Source: Isoetes taiwanensis (lineage: Eukaryota > Streptophyta > Lycopodiopsida > Isoetales > Isoetaceae). Taken from it: DNA of 64,000 bases. Numbering within the stretch: position 1 is the first letter of the stretch; each line of letters begins with the position of its first letter. The notes under the pieces are model-generated. The model did no database searches. It was not told where the DNA came from and saw only the letters and a list, made by a program, of their open reading frames with translations. Positions 56,033 to 64,000 of this stretch are shown piece by piece. The DNA lies in assembly GCA_021234155.1 (NCBI GenBank), contig JAJEKV010000026.1:1862001-1926000 (forward strand), in the 5' to 3' direction. A program made the translations under genes and the position numbers.

Positions 56033-57540
56033 CTCGGGGAATTATGCTAGCTTAGCGAAGAAAGCTAAGCAAATGTGGAAAGAGGAAAAGTAGTGCAAGA
56101 GATGTGCTACATGAAAGAATACCCATGAGAAAACATGGGAAGAACAACCATGGCAGAATTGTCGTGAAGGAGCATGGCAACCGGGTTGTCATGAGAAGAA
56201 CCCCATAGACGAAAAATACCTATGGAGGAAAGATGGAAGTGACGAGAATAAAGGCCTTGGAATAAAAAGGTCGAGTCACGAGAAAGATAAGGGAAACACC
56301 CTTGGAAGAATCAGAGAAGCCAGAGAGCCTATGGTAGAAAGAGGAATCGAGAATCAAGAAAAAAGAAATACAAAAGAAAGAAATGATGAAGTCAAAAAAA
56401 TAGGAGGAAATAACCATAACAACTCATTGAAACAAGTTATGGAGAAAAATCCTATACAAGGCGGGGCATAAAGCTATGGCCGGTGACAAAACCGGGCTGC
56501 AGGTAAAGAACATCGAGTGAAGAAACTTTGGGAAGCATATGCATAAAGGGGCAAGTGGGAAGGAAAACCATTGAAAATTAAAAGAAAATCAAAAGAACAA
56601 GATTGTTAACAAATGTTAACAAAGGGCAATAAATGTGGACGAACCAAAAGGGGAAAAGTATTGGACCAAGGTTCTTGACAAAAGAAAAACACAGAGACGG
56701 ACGTGACTGGAAACATGTCGGTTTAGGGCGAAAAGCCAGAAGGGATGATGTCGTTCCAGAATTAGCCTTGGGGATAAAAGATCTGAGGTAAATTTCATCG
56801 AAGACTTCTGAATCGGCTAGATTCTCTGCCTGAATCATAGATCTATCTACTGTAAGAAAGAAAGCAAGCAGGAAGCCGTGTTCATGAAAATCGGGCCTAG
56901 GGCAGGCCGAAATTGCTTGACAAAGAATTTGAAAGCCTGGAATTGCTTGGATCAGCATAAAACGATCTGGAGCAGGCCGGAACTGGAGTATTAACGCCTA
57001 TGTGCACGATTTGGTTCCCGGGATAGAACGCGAAACAGAGAAGGAAAGAGAATAAAAATTAAGAAACAAAATCAAGCCCTTAAGGAAAAAGGGAACTCTA
57101 GTTACTTCAAAATATGATGGGTAGCGGAGTTGGGCAAGATATTCGCTTCCTAATGCATAGGTGTCGGGTTCAATTCCATTCCAAGGCTTTTTGCCAACAG
57201 ATTGAAGAACCACAAAATCGCGCCTTTTTTTTCTGATGACGTGGCAAAGATGAGTTGGCAAATGGGCGACGTGGCATGACCAGTGGCATGTTGATGACGT
57301 GGCAAGGTGCCACGAGGGCGATCCGCCTAGGTGGCATACGAAATCCAAGAGGTGCGATGACGTGGCGATGACGTGGCGTTGATGTGGTGAAGGGGTAGTT
57401 TGGACTATAAATATGTGAGCCACGGTTGGGGCTTTTTGAACCAAAGCAAGTGCAATAAAGTTTGATCTTCCGTTCTAGTTCTCTTGGTGAGTCTCTTTCA
57501 CAGCGCTACCTTTTCCTCGGGTTGCGAGCGGGGCTCGACA
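55977..57540 (+). repeat. 3' LTR of element C
   Basis: 1,564 bp. It differs from the 5' LTR by few substitutions, a 7-bp indel near 56,577 and one extra 11-bp TGACGTGGC unit near 57,369. TATAAATA at 57,406. Confidence 0.92.
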
Positions 57541-57563
57541 CCTTCCTCCTCCCTTTCAGCGCC

Positions 57564-58556
57564 ATGGCAGCCGCCGACCTACTTGCATGGTACCAAGACG
57601 GAGAGCATTGGGATCCGCAAGTGCCCTTCGACCTGTTGCGGCCCTTGCTATGTCAGCGCCTTGATCTCATCACTAATATGGAGCGGCACCCAGACTATGC
57701 CGGATTCCTAGAGTTTTACACCGAGGAGATGCTTCCTTTGTGTATTCCTCTTGGGGATCCTCCCCAGTTGTATCTAGAACGGGATGTAGAACGGGATATG
57801 CTAGGGGGTGACACCCACGCATATGATGTGCTGAAAGGAAAGCTTTGATGGGGCAAGCACCTGCCCGTTGTGCAGCGTCAGGGGCGACAGTATCTTGAAG
57901 TTGCCTTCGCCCTAGCCATCCTCATGGATCAATATGTTGAGGATGAGACTTTGCCGGCAGAGAAAGGCAAACTTCCTGAATCTTCCGAGGAGGGAGAAGA
58001 TGAGCATATAGGCATGGGTGACTTCGCCCATTGGAAACAGTTGGCAGAGGAGATGCCACCACGCCGGGAGCAAGCTGCACGCTTGTCAGGGTTAGACGCC
58101 CTTCCAGTTGTGTATCACCAAGGGCAAGAATATCTTCTCTTGGATGATATCATCTGGACCTATCACATGGTGGCCGGATTTAAGCGCCGGCGTAAGGACC
58201 ATGTACTCTATGAGCTAGCGGAGTACTGTATGGATGATTTTATCGACTTCGCTCCTATTGAGCTTCCTCCGGAGGTGCAGCAGTTACTCCAGTTCCACCA
58301 GGAGACCATAGAGCCGGCTGAGACTTTGCTACGGCTTCGGGAACTGGTGATGCAGGATCCGGCCTCGCAGTTTTCACCGGATGCCTTTACAGCTATGGGA
58401 CCTCATGTCCCAAACATTAATATGGTTGAGGTTCCCTCCGGTTCGGATGAGGAGGGAGAGGATCTATACCATAATCCTGCTCATCTGAAGGAGGAGCAGC
58501 AAGTTCTTCCAGGAAGAAGTCCCTATGGACTTGGACAAGGAGGTGGCCACGTCTGA
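57564..58556 (+). pseudogene. Extra ORF2 of element D
   Basis: From ATGGCAGCC (57,564) a single frame runs to 58,556 except one TGA at 57,846-57,848, where CGA (Arg) would fit. About 330 aa, acidic, no known domain. With element C removed, its start is preceded by CTCCCTTTCAGCGCC; the H3-fusion start is preceded by CAGCGCCATAAGCC, so both share a leader motif. The frame shifts near 58,500 into 58,525-58,782. Confidence 0.55.
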
Positions 58557-58782
58557 GACCCCGCAAGGGAAGGTATTGGGAAACCACCTTACTCGCTTCT
58601 TCTTATCAGCTTTTCGACAGGGGCAAGTTCTTTTTATAGCTCGAGATTTAGGGCCGGAGGCCGAAGCTTCATGGTGGACCCTCCGTGCTCTTTCCACATT
58701 GGCCGGGCACAAGAAGCTTCCCTATCGCACGTTTACGTATGTACTCGTACGACGGGATCTTGCCCTGACGGCCTTGGGGTAG
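58525..58782 (+). CDS. C-terminal part of extra ORF2 (shifted frame)
   Basis: An 85-aa frame (MDLDKEVATSETPQ... ending RRDLALTALG) overlapping the end of the previous frame, so it probably is its continuation after a one-base shift. No family recognised; I checked it against H4, H2A and H2B patterns and saw no histone fold. Confidence 0.4.
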   Translation: MDLDKEVATSETPQGKVLGNHLTRFFLSAFRQGQVLFIARDLGPEAEASWWTLRALSTLAGHKKLPYRTFTYVLVRRDLALTALG

Positions 58783-59064
58783 GACATTGCACCCTGGATG
58801 AGTATGAAGCTCCTTATGGCAGCCCCATTGGCTGTTGCCTATCCACCGGAGGTTGCCTCCATTGCGGCTGCCACAGTAGATCCAACCACCTCCTCGGCAG
58901 ATGAATGAAGAGGGGGGACCTAGCTCTTAGAGAATGGTATTACGCATCCTGTATTGCGTATAGTTGTACAATTTTGGTTTGGCATTTTCTTTAGCCATTC
59001 TATAGTTATGATATACCATCTTCTTATTAATTGTGACTATTGTATCAATGAATACAATTAAAAG
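58783..59064 (+). other. Spacer between extra ORFs of element D
   Basis: Non-coding, becoming AT-rich to the right; nothing recognised. Confidence 0.4.
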
Positions 59065-59568
59065 TTGTTCTCTTCCATGCTGCGTTCTTCTATCTATTGG
59101 AGTTTAGGGTATAACGAAAATGGTTCAATGCTCTATATTCATTTCTATCCTCTTGCAGAAGAGACACTCGAAGATTATGAAGAGAGAATTACCGATCTGA
59201 TAAGGAGGGATGATCCAGGGCCGCCCGACCAGGACTATGGCCAAAGGTATGGGGAGTACCCGGAATGGGACGAAGGTTACGAGATGGAACATGCACCACC
59301 AGGGGAGCCCTATGATCCAGCCAAGGGGATGGAGATAGTTAACATTCTCAGGGAACGGGCCTTCGAGGACCTGAAGCAAACTCTTCGCCGCACATGGGAC
59401 TATTGGGACATGTCCAGGCACGAAGCTTTCGAGGATGCCAACGACCACCTGTGGCAAATCTTCTATGCATTAAGGAGGCTTTTTAATCTCCTTATTATTA
59501 GCCCAACGCTAGATTACCAACCTGTTATAGTCCAGGCCTGGGCACGTTCGTCGTTACAAGCTCGTTAG
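59065..59568 (+). CDS. Extra ORF3 of element D
   Basis: 167 aa, acidic and Tyr/Trp-rich. The stretch FYPLAEETLEDYEERITDLIRRDD resembles, by eye, residues 87-116 of the H3-fusion protein ([24 protein letters not shown]), so the extra ORFs may share an ancestral N-terminal module. The true start may be later than the first Met. No known domain. Confidence 0.45.
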   Translation: MFSSMLRSSIYWSLGYNENGSMLYIHFYPLAEETLEDYEERITDLIRRDDPGPPDQDYGQRYGEYPEWDEGYEMEHAPPGEPYDPAKGMEIVNILRERAFEDLKQTLRRTWDYWDMSRHEAFEDANDHLWQIFYALRRLFNLLIISPTLDYQPVIVQAWARSSLQAR

Positions 59569-59897
59569 GGCTGTACGTGAAAGTGTTCACTACTCAATCT
59601 TGTACCCATTTGCGAACCCCTAGGCCCGGTCTTTCCAGTTTTGTTTTTTTATGCTATATGTGAGTTGAACTTTAAATAACCAATGTATAATACCTGTCCT
59701 TGTATTATGTCTTTGTATTAACTTCTGTCGCTACCAATGTACTGAATTTTAATGTAATGACTGTTTTCACCTGTAATAAGGATCTGTGCCATTGTACTTT
59801 TTCTTGTATTCTCTCTCTACCCTATCCGCAATGCTATTTTTGGTAAGACTTTATGTTACTATAATTCTGCTTATACTTTTATTTATGCTCGATATAG
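59569..59897 (+). other. Spacer before gag of element D
   Basis: AT-rich. It ends in a pyrimidine-rich stretch and GATATAG at 59,891-59,897, a plausible splice acceptor in frame with Gag. The hydrophobic N-terminus predicted from 59,786 is probably not translated. Confidence 0.5.
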
Positions 59898-61975
59898 ACG
59901 GTGCACGCAACGCCGCCTGGCAGACGCCCTCAAATGCCAGTAGGCTAACACCTGAACAGGAACTGATGTTAATGAAAAGACAATTAGTCGAGTTACAGGC
60001 TTTTGTGTTGCATGCCAACCCACCACGGCATATACAAGAAGACGGCCCAGAGCTACCTCTGCTACCGCCAAGCCCACTTACACAGCAGCCATCTCCACCT
60101 GAAACTAGCCCTGTATCTGCACAGAGGGGACCCCGATCCAAACGTCGTTGGAGTTCCTCTAGGGATAGCGCCACCTCGTCACAATCAGCCACTTCTGTGT
60201 CTTCCGAGTCATCGGTATCAGCTGGCGACCATGCAAAGCGCCGGGATAAGGAGTACCGCAAGACGGTTGATACAGCCATAACTAGTATATGGAAGAATAG
60301 GAAACTGTCCCAGTTTGATGGGAAATCTAGAGGCGGACTAAATGCAGAGTCCTGGTTGGACGAGATGAAGGAGTTTGGAAAGTCCTATGGCATGACAGAA
60401 AAAGACACAGGAAAGGTTGCCACCACAAACCTTACAGGAGCTGCCCGTATTTGGTAGAAGGGCTATGCTAGGGCCAAGCATCTGGACAGAAGCAGGTGCA
60501 AGTTCAAAAAGTTTGCTAAAGCTTTTAAGTCGCATTATGTGCCTCGTGCGCACAAATGCCAACAAATTCAAACCTTCTACAGGTTAGAGCAGAAGGGTAT
60601 GTCAGTCCAGGCCTACACTGACGAATTTATGCGCTTGAGGCTGTATGTACCAGGTATGAATAAAAAGAGGGCAGTGGAGGGTTACATTGAAGGGTTGGCC
60701 CCATCAATTAAACGAATGGTTAAGGCCATAGACCCGAAATCTGTTGCGGAGGCTGAGGCTAAAGCATTGAGCCTCGAAGAGGAGACACCAAGGAACCAGT
60801 ATCCGCGTCCTGCTCCTTACTCGCAGCCACGGCCGTCCACACCGTACAAACCCCGCTCGCCAAGTCCGGGGCCCTCTCAGCAGAACTTTTATGGCCGCCA
60901 GGAAAAGAAAGTCACCTTCAGCACGCCCGATAAACCGAACAATGTCGGTAAGGAAGTTCGGAACCTCTTACAGTCCATTCCCAAAGAGGCTCGAGAACAG
61001 CTCCGCCGAGACAAGGCATGCTACAGGTGTATGCGGCCCGGGCACTTTATGCAGAATTGTCCTTATGTCACGCAGACTGCCCAGCTGGCCATGGCCGACC
61101 TCGATTGGGACGATCTTGAGTCAACATTACCTGTCGAGGAGGAGGCTCCCGAGTACATTCACGGTGCGTCTCATATCCTTGCAGCTATAGAAACCGGCAA
61201 TGCTGAAAGTCAGCCTGCTGTCATTTCCACCATAGGTCAAGTAGACAGTAAGCCTTTTGTAATTCTTATGGATACGGGAAGTACACATAATTTTGCTTCT
61301 CCTAGAATGGCCCAGGTCTTACAGCTTGAAACATTGAGGTCCCGACCGAGGCCTGTCACTCTAGCCAGTGGTAAGGTCAGACATACTCATGGCCGTCGCA
61401 TCAATCTCAAGATGCAGTTGCCAGGTGCACCAGTTGCTTTGGGTGCCGAGTTAATGGATATTGGTAAATATGACCTCATTGTTGGTATGGAATTCTTGGC
61501 ATCTGCAAAAGCCAACATAGACTGCGAGAAACGGGAAGTTACCTTCAACGCAGCTAATGGAGCCCGCGTGACTATAAAAGGTGAACCATTCCACCCTATT
61601 ATGCAGTCTATGTCTATCAGGCAGTTAGATAAAGCTATACGCAAGGAAAAGCTCCTCTGCGTCATTAGACTTGCCTCCATTAAGTCAGATGCTAAACAGA
61701 AGCAAGTAATCGATACCTTGCCAGAAGGGATTGCTGACCTTCTCCGAGAATTTGGTGATCTTTTTCCAGATGAAATCCAGAAGCTTCCTCCTTTTAGAGG
61801 GGTAGAATGTGAGATAGCTTTAGAGCCAGGTACTAAGCCTATCAGCAAGGTCCCGTACCGTATGAGTCCCCCAGAGTTGGCAGAGCTTAAAAAGCAACTT
61901 CAGGAGTTACTAAACCTAGGTTTCATTCGACCTAGTGTTTCGCCCTTTGGCGCTCCTATTCTTTTTGTTAAGAAA
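59898..61975 (+). pseudogene. Gag-protease and RT start of element D
   Basis: Gag begins with a helical Gln/Leu segment, a Ser/Arg-rich linker and the retrotransposon Gag domain (SQFDGKSRGGLNAESWLDEM, later FYRLEQKGMSVQAYTDEFMRL). One TAG at 60,455-60,457 interrupts it in frame. Zinc knuckle CYRCMRPGHFMQNC near 61,020; aspartic protease active site LMDTGSTHNF near 61,270; then the pol linker and RT start up to LFVKK, where the CACTA MITE is inserted. Gag-pol in one frame is typical of plant chromoviruses. Confidence 0.85.
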
Positions 61976-62171
61976 CACTACTACAAAAATAGGTAGAAAT
62001 GGCACAAAAGTGATGTTTATGCTCCGCCTTTTTACAGAGCATAAACGTCACTTTTGTGCCATTTATGACGTTTGTGCTCCCCAAATGGCACAAAAGTGAC
62101 GTTTATGCTCCATAAAAAGGCGGAGCATAAACGTCACTTTTGTGCCATTTCTACCTATTTTTGTAGTAGTG
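61976..62171. mobile_element. CACTA-type MITE in RT of element D
   Basis: 196 bp starting CACTACTACAAAAATAGG and ending with its reverse complement, with 3-bp target duplication AAA (61,973-61,975 and 62,172-62,174). CACTA ends and a 3-bp duplication define the superfamily. Its interior is made of four alternating copies of TGGCACAAAAGTGACG and its reverse complement. Removal restores RT as [11 protein letters not shown]. Confidence 0.92.
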
Positions 62172-63290
62172 AAAAAGGATGGCTCCTTGAGGATGTGTAT
62201 TGATTATCGGCAACTCAACAAGCATACCATCAAGAATCGCTATGCTTTGCCTCGAGCAGATGATCTAATGGACCAGTTGCAAGGGGCCAAGTATTTCTTA
62301 AAGATTGATCTACGCTCCGGGTACCATCAGATAAGGATTAAGGAGGAAGACATCCATAAATCTGCTTTTTGCATTAGATATGGGCATTATGAGTTTACCG
62401 TCATGCCTTTTGGATTAACTAATGCCCCAGCAACTTTCATGCGATTGATGAATGATGTCTTCCGACAATACTTGGATGACTTTGTCGTTATTTTCTTTGA
62501 CGACATTCTCATCTATAGTAAGACCCTAGAGGAGCATGAGAAACATCTTAGATTGGCCCTACAAAAGCTAAGACGTCATCAGCTCTTTGCCAAGTTCTCT
62601 AAGTGCAAGTTTGCCACTCCGAAGGTCGATTATTTGGGGCATGTTATTTCTGCAGAGGGAATTGCTACAGACCCGGCAAAGATAGAGGCAGTAAGGGAAT
62701 GGCCTATCCCAGGTAATGTTTCCGAGGTCCGAAGTTTCCTGGGGTTAGCAGGATATTACCGGAAATTTGTAAAGGATTTTGCGAAGATTGCAGCACCTCT
62801 CACAAATCTTACAAAGCATGAGAAGGTAAAGGATTGGATGGAGCACTGGAAGGCAAAAGTTCAGGGAACATTCCAGCAGCTTAAATATGCCTTAACGTCA
62901 GCACCAGTTCTCACATTGCCCCATCCTGAGAAGGATAAACTAGTGGCAACTGATGCCAGTAAGATTGCCACCGGTGGAGTCCTAATGCAGGAGGGGAGGG
63001 TTATTGCCTATGATTCAATGAAAATGAACGAAACGGAGCAATGATACCCAACCCATGACCAGGAATTGCTAGCAGTTGTCCGTGCCTTGAGGATATGGAG
63101 ACACTACCTTCTTGGTAGAAGATTCCAGTTGGATACGGATCATCAAAGTCTCCGTTACTTATCCACCCAGCCGAATCTCAACCTCTCCGTCAAAGGCGAT
63201 GGATGGAATTTCTGGAGGAATATGATTTTGAGATTATGTATAAGCCTGGCAAGCACAATGTGGTTGCGGATGCGTTGTCACGCCATCCCT
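62172..63290 (+). pseudogene. RT and RNase H of element D
   Basis: [43 protein letters not shown], catalytic [10 protein letters not shown] near 62,495, [10 protein letters not shown]. RNase [14 protein letters not shown], then TGA at 63,042-63,044 (CGA would fit) inside [16 protein letters not shown], and [11 protein letters not shown] frameshift near 63,185 separates the end of RNase H from the next frame. Confidence 0.9.
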
Positions 63291-64000
63291 TGGTAACCCG
63301 AACCCATTGTAATGCAATTTCTACACTCACCAGTGAGTTTGGGAAACAGATAGAACAGGCCTTGGCCACGGATCCCGAGTTCCGTGATATTTGGGATAGT
63401 TTGGCTAAGGAAGCTCGCACAGATAAGGAGCGTGAAGCTTTTCGTTCGTATAAGAAAGACGGCAACTTGTTATATTACAAGGATAAGTTGTGTGTACCTG
63501 ACACTTCAGGAGTACGTAAGCTGATTCTCCATGACACACACAACAGCCCTATAGCTGGACATGCAGGTTTTATGAAGACCTACTTTAAGATTCGTTCCAG
63601 CTATTTCTGGCCTTCTATGAAAAAGGACATAGCCAGGTATATTAAGCAGTGTCAGGTCTGTCAGTAAACCAAAGCTGAGCAGTTAAGGATTCCAGGCGAG
63701 TTGCAACCTCTGGATGTGCCCAACGCTAAATGGGAAGTGTGGGCCTTCCACGTACTCTCCGTAGATATGATGCGTTAATGGTAGTGGTCGACAAATTATC
63801 GAAAATGGCTCATTTCTTGCCATGTCGTACCACGGATACAGCCTTTGATACTGCTCTGCTATTTGCCAAGGAGATCTTTAGATTACACGGAATGCCACGA
63901 GTTATTATATCCGACAGGGATCCCAAATTCGTAAGTGCATTCTGGAAAGATTTCTTTGCCACCATCCAGACCAAGCTTGCTATGAGTACGGCATATCATC
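63203..64000 (+). pseudogene. RNase H end and integrase of element D (cut by window edge)
   Basis: [21 protein letters not shown] closes RNase H. Integrase HHCC zinc site: HDTHNSPIAGHAGF then CQVC near 63,655, followed by TAA at about 63,665 (CAA would fit). The catalytic core is damaged near 63,760 but VDKLSKMAHFLPC and IISDRDPKFVS (second catalytic Asp) are readable. The final Glu and any chromodomain lie beyond 64,000. Confidence 0.85.

Larger units (their letters stand above)
52657..57540 (+). mobile_element. Non-autonomous LTR retrotransposon C (gag-only)
   Basis: 4,884 bp. LTRs 52,657-54,205 and 55,977-57,540 begin TGTCG and end CGACA and are nearly identical. Perfect 5-bp target duplication CCTTC (52,652-52,656 and 57,541-57,545). 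The 1.77-kb interior has one ORF with a zinc knuckle and no protease, RT or integrase, so it needs enzymes from another element. It is inserted in element D between the H3-fusion ORF and the next ORF. Confidence 0.93.
49379..64000 (+). mobile_element. Giant Ty3/gypsy element D with histone H3 ORF (3' end outside window)
   Basis: 5' LTR at 49,379-50,432, iMet-type primer site at 50,434, then in the same orientation the H3-fusion ORF, three more extra ORFs, gag, protease, RT, RNase H and the integrase start up to the window edge. Without element C (4,884 bp plus duplication) and the CACTA MITE about 9.5 kb are visible, of which about 4.5 kb lie between primer site and gag. Extra ORFs before gag are known in Ogre-type Tat elements; a histone there is not something I know. 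Stops in gag, RNase H and integrase show this copy is not autonomous. That all parts belong to one element is inferred from order and strand; the 3' LTR would prove it. Confidence 0.75.

Noticed and set aside
58525-58782. Second histone (H4 or H2A-like) in the extra ORFs
   Set aside because: Only a short DLAL resemblance at the end; no histone-fold pattern.

Overview
The window looks like nuclear DNA of a land plant with a large, transposon-rich genome. The evidence is a tRNA-iMet-type primer binding site behind a plant-style LTR, Ty3/gypsy gag-pol genes, L1-like LINEs with a CCHC ORF1, a CACTA MITE, GT-AG introns and an H3.3-like plant histone sequence. I see no bacterial operon, rRNA, tRNA gene or CRISPR array. 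A fern or other seed-free plant would fit, partly because of the Penelope-like element, but the species cannot be fixed from this sequence alone. Almost everything here is mobile or duplicated DNA, much of it nested.

Layout. 0.6-3.9 kb (minus): a RING-like coiled-coil gene and a broken protein-kinase-like gene, next to a palindrome-rich block at 4.0-4.3 kb. 4.5-34.6 kb: a duplicated unit (LINE 3' end, poly(A), then a 4-6 kb non-coding repeat called X here). A Penelope-like retroelement with 1,754-bp direct repeats (Y) on the minus strand sits at the poly(A) boundary of the second unit. Its reverse transcriptase is split by an 11.3-kb Ty3/gypsy element (element A, 14,557-25,889, TSD CTCCC), whose gag is in turn split by a 322-bp MITE. 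34.9-36.5 kb (minus): an intron-containing gene of unknown function. 37.0-42.5 kb (minus): an L1-like LINE. 42.6-44.1 kb: a 19-bp minisatellite. 44.4-45.9 kb (minus): a second, different LINE remnant. 46-49 kb: AT-rich DNA with little content.

49,379 to the window end: a very long Ty3/gypsy element (element D) with a 1,054-bp 5' LTR, a primer site, extra ORFs and then gag-pol, which runs off the right edge. Its first ORF (51,207-52,466) ends in a complete 98-residue histone H3 fold, matching H3 residues 38-135 with no gap. This is the most striking feature of the window. Element D is interrupted by a 4.9-kb LTR element with only a gag-like ORF (element C, 52,657-57,540, TSD CCTTC) and by a 196-bp CACTA MITE inside RT.

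How the parts relate: the nesting gives a relative order of events (LINE, X duplication, Penelope-like element, element A, MITE; separately element D, then C and the CACTA MITE). Most coding regions carry stops or frameshifts, often of the TGG-to-TAG or CGA-to-TGA kind expected from cytosine deamination, so much of this DNA is probably silenced. The H3-fusion ORF is open throughout.
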